Part shown: positions 25,271 to 35,620 of the stretch, piece after piece | How the letters are laid out: each line of letters starts with the position of its first letter | How positions within the stretch are numbered: the stretch's first letter is position 1 | Origin: Hyphomicrobiales bacterium | Lineage (GTDB): Bacteria > Pseudomonadota > Alphaproteobacteria > Rhizobiales > Rhizobiaceae | Direction: 5' to 3' | Length of the DNA: 64,000 nucleotides | Assembly: GCA_900469475.1 (NCBI GenBank) | Contig: UBXG01000005.1 | Location: forward strand, 434,001-498,000 | Made by a program: the position numbers and the translations under genes | Notes under the pieces: model-generated | What the model was told of the DNA's origin: nothing | Seen by the model: the letters and a program-made list of their open reading frames with translations, nothing else | Databases searched by the model: none

Positions 25271-26203
25271 ATGCACGCGCAAGCGGAGAAACAGACTGTC
25301 GCATCGCATGGCGCGGAACACGCCCTGCCAGCCTTTCCTTTCGGTTGGGAACATCACAAGGATCGGCACTGCATTTGGATCGTCAGCCCAGAGGGCTACG
25401 TTCACAGCCGCGCTTTCGAGGATGTTGCCCTCGGCCTTCACTACGCCTTTGCCGAACTCGGTGGCAGCGCGCCTCTGGTTACCAATCCGCGAGATTGGAA
25501 CGGACGCGTACCGATCGTTTACGGCGCAAATTTGCTGCCCTCGGTCGCGGCGCAATGGCTGCCACCCGAGAGCATTATCGTGAATATGGAGCAGGTCTCG
25601 GCTGAAAGCAGTTGGATCAATCATCGATATCTCGGACTGCTCAAGAAATTCGCCGTGCTCGATTACAGCGAGCGCAATCGCCAGGGACTGGCCAGGTTCG
25701 GCGTTCCCGCCGAAATTCTCGATGTGGGATATAACAGGCACCTGACGCGTGTGCCCCAAGCGCCGGTGAAGGATATCGACGTTCTCTTTTACGGCTCGGT
25801 CAACGAACGCCGCAAGAATGTGCTGGTGGCGCTGCAAGCAAGCGGGCTGAACCTCGTTCACCTGTTCGGTGTCTACGGCGCCGAGCGCGACGCTTTCATC
25901 GGGCGCTCCAAAATCGTCCTCAACGTGCATCATTTCGACGCCGCGATCTTCGAGATTTGCCGTGTTTCCTTCCTGCTTGCCAATGGCGCCTGCGTCGTCA
26001 GCGAGGGCAATATCCACGACCCGGAAGTGGCTGCTTTTGCCGAGGGAATGGCGTTTTGCAATTATGATCGGCTTGTCGAAACCTGCATCGAACTCGTTCG
26101 CGACGACGAGAGACGGTCGGCAATTGCGAGCCGCGGTTTCGGCCTCATGTGCGAGCGCCAGCAGGCGACTATTCTTTCCGCTTTGATGGCGAGGGGCGGC
26201 TAG
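25271..26203 (+). CDS. Glycosyltransferase-like protein (GT-B, family 1 type)
   Basis: A 310-residue cytoplasmic protein. The second half (DVLFYGSVNERRKNVLVAL, then AFIGRSKIVLNVHHFDAAIF and FLLANGACVVSEGN) has the look of a GT-B donor-binding domain, with the conserved segment in which the nucleotide sugar is held. The N-terminal half has a less clear fold. GAAGGATCAAC precedes the ATG. It sits with another sugar-transfer-like gene and UDP-galactopyranose mutase, so a role in surface polysaccharide with galactofuranose is inferred. Substrate specificity cannot be read. Confidence 0.7.
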   Translation: MHAQAEKQTVASHGAEHALPAFPFGWEHHKDRHCIWIVSPEGYVHSRAFEDVALGLHYAFAELGGSAPLVTNPRDWNGRVPIVYGANLLPSVAAQWLPPESIIVNMEQVSAESSWINHRYLGLLKKFAVLDYSERNRQGLARFGVPAEILDVGYNRHLTRVPQAPVKDIDVLFYGSVNERRKNVLVALQASGLNLVHLFGVYGAERDAFIGRSKIVLNVHHFDAAIFEICRVSFLLANGACVVSEGNIHDPEVAAFAEGMAFCNYDRLVETCIELVRDDERRSAIASRGFGLMCERQQATILSALMARGG

Positions 26204-26284
26204 GTTTTTTAGAGCATTTTTGCGGCGAACCGGGCGCCTGTGGCGGGTGGATCGGCAAACGACATGTGAAGGCGGACTGCGACT

Positions 26285-27259
26285 ATGACTGGAAATGAAA
26301 CGATCTACATCCTCTGCCCACCGAATCATATGACGGGCGGCCCGGAAGCCCTTCACCAACTTTGCGCAAGGCTGACCAAAATCGGGCGCAGCGCCAGGAT
26401 GGTCTATACCAACGGTTCCGATCACTCCCTGATGCCGTCCCCCGATGGGGAAACCACAATGGTATTTCGGGAATACGAGAATGCCGTTCATCCGCAATAT
26501 CGGGCCTACGCGACCGAAAGCTCGGACTATATCATCGACAACGAAAACGCGATCGTGGTGTTTCCGGAGATATGGCCGCATCTGATTCCACTCTTCAAGA
26601 AGGCGACTAAAGCCTATTGGTGGCTGAGTTTCGATTACGGCATGCGGCATCTGATGCCGCTGGGCGGCGTACCGTTCCTTCTGGAGAACGACTGCAAGAT
26701 GCTGTCGCAATCCTCCTATGCCACGGCACAGCTCAGTATTTTGGGCTTCAGCGATGTCTTGCGGATCTCGGATTTTACGACACTGGCAAACAACGTGGCG
26801 CCACAGCCGATTCAGCAGCGGCGCGATCTGGTTCTGTTCAACAACAAGGCCGAGGCTTTCGGGCGCCAACTGGCGACCATGTCTCCGCAATATGAATTCA
26901 AGATCCTCAGCAACATGTCGCCGACGGAAGTCCATCAAAACATGGCGCAAGCCAAGCTTTACGTCGACTTTGGTCCACATGCCGGCAAGGATCGCATGCC
27001 GCGCGAAGCGGCGCTGCTCGGATGCTGCGTGATCACCGGTCGGAACGGCTCGGCCAGCAATTTCGAGGATTTGCCCATTCCGGCTAAATACAAGTTTGGC
27101 AATCATCCCCAACGAACGCACGAGATTTCAAGAGCGATCGATGACGTGATCCAGAATTTCCCGGAGAGATTCGAGGATTTCGGTGTCTATCGGCGCTCTA
27201 TTGCCGTCGAAGAGACAAAGTTCGAATTGGAGGTCTTCAGTGTATTCGGGCAGGTCTGA
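26285..27259 (+). CDS. Uncharacterised glycosyltransferase-like protein
   Basis: A 324-residue protein with an N-terminal segment CPPNHMTGGPEALHQLC, typical of GT-B acceptor domains, and a C-terminal portion (AQAKLYVDFGPHAGKDRMPR, then EAALLGCCVITGRNGSASN) that resembles a donor-binding site. No standard catalytic motif is obvious. It lies between a glycosyltransferase-like gene and glf in the same orientation with gaps under 90 bases, suggesting an operon for a galactofuranose-containing glycan. Confidence 0.6.
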   Translation: MTGNETIYILCPPNHMTGGPEALHQLCARLTKIGRSARMVYTNGSDHSLMPSPDGETTMVFREYENAVHPQYRAYATESSDYIIDNENAIVVFPEIWPHLIPLFKKATKAYWWLSFDYGMRHLMPLGGVPFLLENDCKMLSQSSYATAQLSILGFSDVLRISDFTTLANNVAPQPIQQRRDLVLFNNKAEAFGRQLATMSPQYEFKILSNMSPTEVHQNMAQAKLYVDFGPHAGKDRMPREAALLGCCVITGRNGSASNFEDLPIPAKYKFGNHPQRTHEISRAIDDVIQNFPERFEDFGVYRRSIAVEETKFELEVFSVFGQV

Positions 27260-28471
<1,212 letters not shown>

Positions 28472-28481
28472 GCAATCGCCC

Positions 28482-28508
28482 GTTACGCGCCGATATTCGG
28501 CGCGTAAC
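28482..28508. terminator. Hairpin terminator between glf and bmt
   Basis: A perfect twelve-pair stem (GTTACGCGCCGA against TCGGCGCGTAAC) with a three-base loop lies 10 bases after the glf stop codon and in the convergent gap with the methyltransferase gene. There is no clear T run on either side. The stem could act for both directions. Confidence 0.55.
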
Positions 28509-28591
28509 TGTCGGCAGTGCCGAACAAAGCTCAAGGCGAAAATACCCGATTCGCAGGGGGAAGCTCGGTTGTCGGGCTTTCCTGAGATTGC

Positions 28592-29605
28592 TTAGGAGCG
28601 TCTGCGACGCTCACGCGCCGGAGCGGCGCCGCCTTCGTTGGCCGTCTTGTTGCGCATGGGGCCAATCCGCTCGATGATCGTCTCCAGCGTCGGGCGAGCG
28701 CCGGGCACGTAGCTGTCCAGCGCTTCCCGCATGGCGGCCAAATGGCCGCAGGAGGTGCCGCAGCATCCGCCGATGATCTTGGCCCCGGCGTCGCGGGCAA
28801 GGCGTGCATAGTCGGCCATCAGCGGCGGTGTGCCGGAATAATGGATCTCTGCGCCACGATATTCGGGAATGCCGCAATTACCCTTGACGATAACGATGGC
28901 GGCCGGGTCTGCCTCGGTCATGTCGAGGAGGCTGGACAGGATATCCGAGGCGCCGACGCCGCAATTGGCGCCGACCGCGAGCGGCCCTGCACCGATATCG
29001 GTGGCGACGGCATGAATATCCTTCGGGTGTAGGCCCATCATCGTCTTGCCGGCCGTGTCGAACGAGCCGGTATATGTATAGGGCAAGCCGACCTTGGCAG
29101 CGGCTTCGGCAGCAGCGCGGATCTCGTCCGGCGAGGACATAGTTTCGATCCAGGCAACATCGGCACCGCCGGCCTGAAGGCCTTCCATCTGCTCGACGAA
29201 GGCTGCGACGGCGTCTTCATAGGTCAAGGCGCCGAGCGGCATCAGCAACTCGCCCGTCGGCCCTACCGAGCCGCCGACGATGACCTTGCGGCTGGCCTTA
29301 TCGGCAACGGCACGGGCGATCTCGGCCGCCGTCTTATTGAGACTGTGCACGCGATCCTGGGCGTGATGAAGCTTGAGGCGATGGCGCGTGCCGCCGAAGG
29401 TATTGGTGAGGATGATGTCGGCGCCGGCATCGACGAAATCCTGATGCAGTTTCGTGATCCGGTCGGGATGCTGTTCGTTCCAGAGCTCGGGCGCTTCGCC
29501 GGCCTCTAGGCCCATGGCAAAGAGGTTCGTGCCGGTTGCGCCGTCGGCAAGCAGTACGCCTTTTTCGGCAAGCAGATCGGTCAAGGGATTGGTGGCGACG
29601 GTCAT
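28592..29605 (-). CDS. bmt: Betaine-homocysteine S-methyltransferase-like enzyme
   Basis: A 337-residue homocysteine S-methyltransferase-fold enzyme. Zinc ligands are visible in GANCGVG and the paired cysteines of GGCCGTSCGH; the N-terminal LADGATGTNLF and LTNTFGG motifs are those of MetH-N/BHMT proteins. Sinorhizobium meliloti Bmt, which uses glycine betaine to methylate homocysteine, has this type of sequence. The quaternary-amine importer genes lie just upstream on the same strand, separated by a terminator. This gives a B12-independent demethylation step in parallel with the corrinoid module. A selenocysteine or S-methylmethionine methyltransferase is possible but fits the context less well. 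Confidence 0.82.
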   Translation of the reverse strand: MTVATNPLTDLLAEKGVLLADGATGTNLFAMGLEAGEAPELWNEQHPDRITKLHQDFVDAGADIILTNTFGGTRHRLKLHHAQDRVHSLNKTAAEIARAVADKASRKVIVGGSVGPTGELLMPLGALTYEDAVAAFVEQMEGLQAGGADVAWIETMSSPDEIRAAAEAAAKVGLPYTYTGSFDTAGKTMMGLHPKDIHAVATDIGAGPLAVGANCGVGASDILSSLLDMTEADPAAIVIVKGNCGIPEYRGAEIHYSGTPPLMADYARLARDAGAKIIGGCCGTSCGHLAAMREALDSYVPGARPTLETIIERIGPMRNKTANEGGAAPARERRRRS

Positions 29606-29722
29606 AGTGTGTCCTCGGATGCGGCGGCTCTAAAGAGTGTCAAATGCAGATATAAACATTTCTTTATGTGAACACAACGACAAGATGGCTGCCCCATATG
29701 TCGACGCGGCAACAAGACAGAA

Positions 29723-29746
29723 AAAGCGCCCCCGTAAGGGCGCTTT
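29723..29746 (-). terminator. Rho-independent terminator of the quaternary-amine ABC operon
   Basis: On the minus strand AAAGCGCCC and GGGCGCTTT form a nine-pair stem with a short loop, followed by TTTTTC. It lies about 26 bases past the ATPase stop codon and is a textbook intrinsic terminator, insulating bmt from this operon. Confidence 0.88.
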
Positions 29747-29771
29747 GTCACTTGAGATGAAAATCGCGCCG

Positions 29772-30824
29772 TCAGGCTGCTGCCATTTCTGCCGTGTCGT
29801 GTGTCGTGGGCGTGACCATGGCGGCGATGATGCTTTGCAGGTCGATCGTGCCGATAGGCTTGCCGCTCGCATCCGTGACGACGGCTCCTGTCTGGCCCGC
29901 CTCGGTGATCTGCTTGGCGGCGACTTCCAGCGTCATGTCGCCGGGCACGCGCGTGCCGCTGGGTTCGCCCGAAAGCGGCTTCATGATTGTCTGAGCTTGG
30001 ATGACGCGACCGCGGTTCACCTCCTTAACAAAGGCCGTGATATAGTCGTCGGCAGGCTGCAGCACGATCTCCTGACCGGTGCCTTGCTGCACGACCTTGC
30101 CGTCGCGCAGGATCGCGATCTTGTCGCCAAGGCGCAGGGCCTCGTCGAGATCGTGGGTGATGAAGACGACAGTCTTCTTCAACTCCTTCTGCAGATCGAG
30201 CAGCACCGTCTGCATATCCACGCGGATCAGCGGATCGAGCGCCGAATAGGCTTCGTCCATCAGCAGAATGTCGGCATCGTTCGTCAGCGCCCGGGCAAGG
30301 CCGACGCGTTGCTGCATGCCGCCGGAAAGCTGGTTCGGATAGTGCCTTTCGAACCCTCTCAGTCCGACGCGTTCGATCCAATACTGACCCTTCTTTTCGC
30401 TTTCGGAGCGCGGCACGCCCTGGATATCCAGACCGTAGATCGTATTCTCGATCACCGTGCGGTGCGGCAGCAGTGCAAATTTCTGGAATACCATCGCCGT
30501 CCTGTGGCGGCGGAATTCGCGCAGGTCGTTTTCGTTCATCTTGCAAACGTCGACGCCGTCATAGAGCACTTCGCCGGCGGTCGGCTCGATCAGGCGGTTG
30601 ATGTGACGGATCAGCGTCGATTTGCCCGAGCCGGAAAGGCCCATGACGACGGTGATGGCACCGGCCGGCATGTCGATGTTGATATCCTGCAGGCCGAGCA
30701 CATGACCATGCGTCTCGTTGAGTTCGGTTTTACCCAAGCCGTTCTTGACCTGGTCGACATAGTCGCGTCCGCGAGGGCCGAAAATCTTGTAGAGGTTTTT
30801 TATCTGGATCGCGTGACTAGCCAT
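29772..30824 (-). CDS. Quaternary-amine (glycine betaine/proline-type) ABC transporter ATP-binding protein
   Basis: A 350-residue OpuAA/ProV-type ATPase. It has Walker A GLSGSGKST, signature LSGGMQQRVGLARAL and Walker B ILLMDEAYSALDP. The C-terminal region (about residues 275-340) is a pair of CBS-like segments, as in transporters gated by ionic strength. The ATG at 30824 overlaps the permease stop by eight bases, implying coupling; an upstream start in the permease gene is rejected. It energises uptake by the permease and binding protein upstream. Confidence 0.9.
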   Translation of the reverse strand: MASHAIQIKNLYKIFGPRGRDYVDQVKNGLGKTELNETHGHVLGLQDINIDMPAGAITVVMGLSGSGKSTLIRHINRLIEPTAGEVLYDGVDVCKMNENDLREFRRHRTAMVFQKFALLPHRTVIENTIYGLDIQGVPRSESEKKGQYWIERVGLRGFERHYPNQLSGGMQQRVGLARALTNDADILLMDEAYSALDPLIRVDMQTVLLDLQKELKKTVVFITHDLDEALRLGDKIAILRDGKVVQQGTGQEIVLQPADDYITAFVKEVNRGRVIQAQTIMKPLSGEPSGTRVPGDMTLEVAAKQITEAGQTGAVVTDASGKPIGTIDLQSIIAAMVTPTTHDTAEMAAA

Positions 30825-31728
30825 GGATGACCTCCGAGTGCTTCTGGAGCCGTCTGCCATAGGCCTGGCTCGTTCGGTCGAAAATGATGGCGATGGCGAC
30901 CAGTGCGAAACCGTTGAGGAAACCGACGGTGAAGAACTGATTGTTGATCGCCTGCAGCGTATTTCGGCCGAGCCCGCCGACGCCGACCATGGAGGCGACG
31001 ACGACCATAGCGAGCGACATCATGATGGTCTGGTTGATGCCGGCCATGATGGTGGGCAGTGCGAGCGGGATCTGCACGTTGAACAGCTTCTGGCGATGCG
31101 ACGACCCGAAAGCGTCGGCGGCTTCCAGCACTTCCTTGTCCACGAGGCGGATGCCGAGATTGGTCAGGCGGATCATCGGTGGGACGGCATAGATGACGAC
31201 GGCGATAAGACCGGGCACCTTGCCGATGCCGAAGATGACGACGACCGGGATCAGATAAACGAAGCTCGGCATGGTCTGCATGACATCGAGGATCGGATTG
31301 ACGATCGATTGCAGCCGGTCTGAGCGCGCCATCAATATGCCGATCGGCAGGCCAATGACGATGGCGATCAGCGTACAGACCGTTACCATCGCGAGCGTGA
31401 TCATCGTGTCGGTCCAGAGGCCGCAGACGCCGATGAGGATCATGGAGATCGCGGTGCCGGCAACAATTTTCAGGTTGCGGCTTGCTGCATAGACGACGAG
31501 CATCATCACGATGAGCACGATGAACCAGGGCGTATTGGTAAATGCCCATTCAAGATAGTTCAGAAACCATTGCAGCGGCTGCACGATGGCATCGATGAGA
31601 GTGCCGTAGGCGCGTACGGACGCCCTGAAGCCGTCGTCGATATTCTTGCGCGCGAGGCGTATGAGCGATTCATCTATTGCCGGAAAGTTGCAGAGCACAT
31701 TCGGCAGGATCGTACACTGGATAGCCAT
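30817..31728 (-). CDS. Quaternary-amine ABC transporter permease
   Basis: A 303-residue permease of the OpuAB/ProW type with about six membrane helices and a binding-protein-dependent inner-membrane signature: AADAFGSSHRQKLFNVQIPL followed by ALPTIMAGINQTIMMSLAMV. A hydrophilic, amphipathic N-terminal 45 residues precede the first helix. AAGGGG lies before the ATG. It follows the binding-protein gene after a hairpin-containing gap of 247 bases and overlaps the ATPase gene. Confidence 0.9.
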   Translation of the reverse strand: MAIQCTILPNVLCNFPAIDESLIRLARKNIDDGFRASVRAYGTLIDAIVQPLQWFLNYLEWAFTNTPWFIVLIVMMLVVYAASRNLKIVAGTAISMILIGVCGLWTDTMITLAMVTVCTLIAIVIGLPIGILMARSDRLQSIVNPILDVMQTMPSFVYLIPVVVIFGIGKVPGLIAVVIYAVPPMIRLTNLGIRLVDKEVLEAADAFGSSHRQKLFNVQIPLALPTIMAGINQTIMMSLAMVVVASMVGVGGLGRNTLQAINNQFFTVGFLNGFALVAIAIIFDRTSQAYGRRLQKHSEVIHG

Positions 31729-31931
31729 GTATTTCCCCTTCTTGGTCCGGTTTTGTCCCGCTCCGCCCGTGTGGCCTTCACGTGTGGATGGCTTGCAGCG
31801 CTGCGACCGGTTCTTCAGGCTGCCCTTGCATTCTTACTATATTCGCCACCATCAATCTGCACTCGTTGCGACCTTGTGCCGAGCCGCACTGTCGGTATGA
31901 GCGTCGTTTGGGTTGTTCTGCGCGAATATGA

Positions 31932-31963
31932 AATCGGCGGCAGGCACGAAACCGCCGCCGATT
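31932..31963 (-). other. Intra-operon stem-loop between binding protein and permease genes
   Basis: AATCGGCGGC and GCCGCCGATT form a ten-pair stem with a small bulge and inner GG/CC pairs. It begins 13 bases after the binding-protein stop on the minus strand and is followed by TTTCATATT. Such hairpins often stabilise or partly terminate the upstream message so that binding protein exceeds permease. Confidence 0.6.
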
Positions 31964-31975
31964 CAGCAACATGGA

Positions 31976-32974
31976 TCAGAGCGAAGCCTTGATCTTGGTG
32001 GCGACGTCCGGAGCGACCCACTTGGTCCACATATCGGGGTAGGTCTTGAGGAAGTACTTGGCGCCGTCCTCGTTCGTACCCTGATTGTCGGTCATCCAGG
32101 CGAGAACCTTGCCGACGGTGGCGTTATCCCACTTGCGGGTCTTCATGTAGTCCATGGCGATGCCGGCCTTTGCGGCAAAGTCCTTGGTCACGACGGTATA
32201 GACGTCCGAAACCGGATAGGAGTTCACCTTCGGATTGGCGCAATCCTGCTGCGACGTGCAGGCATCCCAATCCTTCTTGTCATGCGGCACGTTGAAGCTC
32301 AGGCGAACCATCTCGTACTTGCCGAGGATGGCTGTCGGAGCCCAATAGTAGCCGAGCCAGCCGGTCTTCTTTTCGAAGGCATTGGCGATCGAACCGTCGA
32401 GACCTGCGGCGGAGCCGGTATCGACAAGGGTGAAGCCGAGCTTGTCGGCGCCAAGAGCCTTGTAAAGGTTGGTCGTGGAGATCTGGCAGTTCCAACCCGC
32501 CGGGCAGTCATAGACGGCACCCTTGGACGGATCTTCGGGGGCAGGAAAAAGTTCGGGATGCTTGAGGGCGTCCTGAACGGTCTTGATGTCCGGATGGGCG
32601 TCGGCGAGGAACTTCGGAATCCACCAGCCTTCGACGCCGCCGTCGCTCAGAAGCGGTGCGGCCACGATCAGGCGGCCCTCGGATACGGCCTTATCGAGCG
32701 CGGTGCGCACAGCGTTGACCCAAAGCTCTGGTGCGACGTCAGGCTGACCTTTTTCGTTCATGGAGGCAAAGGTCGGCTGTGTATCGCCGGTTACCAGAGT
32801 GACATTGCAGCCGTAACCGTTCTGCAGGATGATCTTGTCGACCTGCGCGGCAACGCCTGCGGATGCCCAGTTCATTTCAGCAATGGATACACTGCCGCAA
32901 TCCGCAGCGTGCGCCGAGCCAGCCAAAGCATAGGCGCCGAATGCGAAGATGGCTGAAGCGAGAAGCTTCTTCAT
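31976..32974 (-). CDS. Quaternary-amine ABC transporter substrate-binding protein (OpuAC/ProX family)
   Basis: A 332-residue periplasmic binding protein. Residues 1-29 are a signal peptide (cleavage after GSAHA). The mature domain is of the OpuAC type, with NWASAGVAAQVDKIILQNGY, ELWVNAVRTAL, GWWIPKFLADAHPDIKTV and TGWLGYYWAPT. Tryptophans in these segments are candidates for the aromatic cage that holds a trimethylammonium group. It does not look like ChoX of Sinorhizobium in length or motifs, so choline specificity is not claimed; glycine or proline betaine is more likely. GGGAG precedes the ATG at 32974. Confidence 0.87.
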   Translation of the reverse strand: MKKLLASAIFAFGAYALAGSAHAADCGSVSIAEMNWASAGVAAQVDKIILQNGYGCNVTLVTGDTQPTFASMNEKGQPDVAPELWVNAVRTALDKAVSEGRLIVAAPLLSDGGVEGWWIPKFLADAHPDIKTVQDALKHPELFPAPEDPSKGAVYDCPAGWNCQISTTNLYKALGADKLGFTLVDTGSAAGLDGSIANAFEKKTGWLGYYWAPTAILGKYEMVRLSFNVPHDKKDWDACTSQQDCANPKVNSYPVSDVYTVVTKDFAAKAGIAMDYMKTRKWDNATVGKVLAWMTDNQGTNEDGAKYFLKTYPDMWTKWVAPDVATKIKASL

Positions 32975-33786
32975 TGATATCGTCTCCCAATTTTTCGTTA
33001 CGTTGCGGAAATCGACCCTAATGCGTTCGATTTCTGTCGATCCCCTGTCAGCGCGGTCCAATTGCAACCGTTCATACGCCGCTGACGACGCCCGTACGGT
33101 CCCCTTTGCTGCCGTCGTGCATTTGGTCTTTTTGCGACCGCTGAACTTTATCGCGGCCGGGCATTCTTTGCATCGACATCAGGCAGCGTAAGGATTTGGA
33201 TGAAGAAATCAACAGCCGGTCGGCCGATAGACGTTATCGTGTCTCTTGGAGAAGCTTAATTAAGCGCCTGAATTAGCCTATTTTCTGCCATTCGTGGCTG
33301 TAAAACGTCCATCACATGGCTTCCTCAAAGCTTTGCCACCCAGGCGGATTTGAATGGTGCTCAAATATCGTGTCCCTGGAAGACGTTTTATATCTCATTT
33401 GCGTCGTTTGCGATTTCTCAACGCAAAGCGGAAAATTTTCAAAAAATTTTCAGATTCACTCTAATTTAAGCACTTAATAACCCTCCAGTAACGATGTCGG
33501 TTTATCAATCAATGCGTGGCGGGGGACAACCGCTGCTTCCCTGGATCAGGTATAGCGTACCGGGGAATGCGAACCTTGCGGTGTATGTGCAGGGAAGCCG
33601 GCGTTTTTGGCAAACCGCGTCGATCTCTGGATCGCGCGGTTTTCGCGCTTTATAGAGTGCCGTTACAGGACAGTTTTCTGTGCGAGAGCGGCAATCCGCT
33701 CCGATCCCGACATTGAGCAAAAATATAGCCGCCGATGCTATCGCATGGCGGCTTCTCGTGTGTTGGACTGGCGGCTTGACGCGCTA
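32975..33786. other. AT-rich intergenic region, no supported gene
   Basis: Upstream of the binding-protein gene this region becomes AT-rich (about 33240-33490), containing a perfect 12-base palindrome GCTTAATTAAGC at 33254-33265 and runs of A and T. No protein-coding frame has a good start site. The palindrome and AT-rich stretch may serve promoters of the transporter operon. Confidence 0.5.
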
Positions 33787-33930
33787 TCAGCCGACATTAT
33801 ACGTGCGGATGAAGCCCACCGTGCCGAAGCGCGTATCGAGCTGCTGCAGCCGGCTCTCGGGGCGGTGAGCCGGAAGCTTGCCGTTCCAGGCGATCTGGAT
33901 GGAATTCTGTCTGTTGAAGATGAAAAGCAT
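33787..33930 (-). CDS. 47-residue hypothetical microprotein
   Basis: A short frame of 47 codons is preceded at good spacing by GGAGG. The peptide begins MLFIFNRQNSIQIAWNGKLP and continues with HRPESRLQQLDTRFGTVGFI before RTYNVG. It has no signal peptide or membrane helix, is basic, and its composition is protein-like, unlike overlapping frames on the other strand. No domain is recognised. It stands alone between the betaine importer and cobQ. Confidence 0.55.
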   Translation of the reverse strand: MLFIFNRQNSIQIAWNGKLPAHRPESRLQQLDTRFGTVGFIRTYNVG

Positions 33931-34165
33931 TGGGGTATCCTCCGACCCGGACCGGCCGGTTTCGTTGTTTGTTTTCGCGATGGAGATAATCCTCTTCCGC
34001 GTAACTCACAATGGATGAAATCGTCATCCAATGTCGCAAACAGAGCATATCGGACGATGATGCATTTTTGTATCGTGTCGGTGGGCTCCGAGGGGCGGAG
34101 ATCGCGGCAAAATCAAGGCGGAATCCAGCGTTTTCAGTGGCTGTAGCATATCAAGGTGGTGAGGA

Positions 34166-35620
34166 ATGACGAGAGCGATCATGCTGCAGGGAACCGGCTC
34201 CGATGTCGGAAAAACGGTATTGGTCGCGGGCTTGTGTCGGCTGTTCGCAAACCGGGGCGTGAGAGTGCGCCCGTTCAAGCCACAGAACATGTCGAACAAT
34301 GCCGCCGTTGCCGAAGATGGCGGCGAAATCGGACGCGCCCAGTGGCTGCAGTCGCTGGCGTCACGCGTTCCCTCATCGGTACATATGAATCCGGTGTTGT
34401 TGAAGCCGCAATCGGAAACCGGCAGCCAGATCATCGTGCAGGGCAAGGTCTGGGGCCAAGCCAAGGGCCGGGACTATCAGGCGCTCAAACCGCAATTGCT
34501 CGGCGCGGTGCTTGAGAGCTTCGCCACGATGCGGGCGGGGACCGATCTCGTCATCGTCGAGGGGGCAGGCTCGCCCGCCGAGATCAATTTGCGGCGCGGC
34601 GACATCGCCAATATGGGCTTTGCGACACGCGCTAATGTCCCCGTCGTGCTGGTCGGCGACATAGACCGCGGCGGCGTGATCGCGTCGCTGGTCGGCACGT
34701 ACCATATCTTGCCGGAGGAAGATCGGCGGATGATCCGCGGCTATCTGATCAACAAGTTCCGTGGCGATGTCTCCCTCTTCGCTGAGGGTATCGAGGCAAT
34801 TGGTAGCTTCACGGGGTGGCACTGCCATGGTGTCGTCCCCTGGCTGAAGGCGGCGGTGCGTCTGCCGGCGGAGGATTCGGTCGTATTGGAGCGACTTGCT
34901 CGAGGTCCTTCCGGCGCGCTCAAGGTCGCCGTACCCGTGCTGTCGCGCATCGCCAATTTCGACGACCTCGATCCGCTGCGGGCCGAACCGGATGTCGATT
35001 TGGTGTTTGTCCGCGCTGGAGAGCGCTTGCCTGCCGATGCAGCGCTCGTGGTGCTGCCGGGTTCGAAGTCTACGATCGGTGATCTCCTTGATCTGCGCGA
35101 GCAGGGATGGGATCGCGATATAGCCGCGCATGTTCGCCGCGGCGGCCGCGTCATCGGCATTTGCGGCGGCTATCAGATGCTCGGCCACATGGTCCATGAT
35201 CCACTTGGCATCGAAGGATCGGTGACCGAGACGCCCGGATTGGGCCTATTGGATATCGAGACGGAGATGGCGCCGGAAAAGACCCTGCGCAACAGCACTG
35301 CCGTCTCCAAAGAGTATGATGTGCCGTTATCGGGCTATGAAATCCATCTCGGCGTGACGCGGGGCCGGGACTGCGAGCGGCCATCGGCCATGATCGACGG
35401 GCGGCCTGATGGAGCCGTATCGCCGGATGGTCGCATCATGGGCACATATCTGCATGGCCTTTTCAGCAGTGACAGCTATAGGGCAAAGCTGCTGGCAAGC
35501 TTCGGCCTCTCCGGCGAGCGCATGAACTATCGCGCCAACGTCGACGCGGCTCTGGACGAAGTTGCGGCAGAGCTGGAAAGCGTACTCGATCCCGCCTGGC
35601 TCGACGGTCTGGTCGCCTAG
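34166..35620 (+). CDS. cobQ: Cobyric acid synthase (adenosylcobyrate amidase)
   Basis: A 484-residue CobQ amidates peripheral carboxylates b, d, e and g of adenosylcobyrinic a,c-diamide using glutamine and ATP. The N-terminal ATP-binding domain shows [19 protein letters not shown] and [14 protein letters not shown]; the C-terminal glutaminase domain carries the nucleophile in [11 protein letters not shown] (about residue 330) and the late [11 protein letters not shown] and GTYLHGLF. Length is normal. Its stop codon overlaps that of the convergent ClC gene within CTAG. No B12 box was seen upstream, unlike the cobP operon. Confidence 0.95.
   Translation: MTRAIMLQGTGSDVGKTVLVAGLCRLFANRGVRVRPFKPQNMSNNAAVAEDGGEIGRAQWLQSLASRVPSSVHMNPVLLKPQSETGSQIIVQGKVWGQAKGRDYQALKPQLLGAVLESFATMRAGTDLVIVEGAGSPAEINLRRGDIANMGFATRANVPVVLVGDIDRGGVIASLVGTYHILPEEDRRMIRGYLINKFRGDVSLFAEGIEAIGSFTGWHCHGVVPWLKAAVRLPAEDSVVLERLARGPSGALKVAVPVLSRIANFDDLDPLRAEPDVDLVFVRAGERLPADAALVVLPGSKSTIGDLLDLREQGWDRDIAAHVRRGGRVIGICGGYQMLGHMVHDPLGIEGSVTETPGLGLLDIETEMAPEKTLRNSTAVSKEYDVPLSGYEIHLGVTRGRDCERPSAMIDGRPDGAVSPDGRIMGTYLHGLFSSDSYRAKLLASFGLSGERMNYRANVDAALDEVAAELESVLDPAWLDGLVA

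Noticed and set aside
25169..27121. 650-codon open frame on the minus strand over the glycosyltransferase genes
   Set aside because: It spans two plus-strand genes and their intergenic gap, has no recognisable domain or ribosome binding site, and is explained by high third-position GC of the real genes.
31976..32974. ChoX (choline-specific binding protein)
   Set aside because: The motifs and length resemble OpuAC/ProX-type betaine binders more than Sinorhizobium ChoX, so no symbol was given.
33254..33265. Perfect palindrome GCTTAATTAAGC as an operator
   Set aside because: A single 12-base palindrome in an AT-rich stretch without a second copy near related genes is weak evidence.
33607..34146. 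179-codon plus-strand frame before cobQ
   Set aside because: No ribosome binding site or domain; its middle is antisense to the better supported 47-residue frame.
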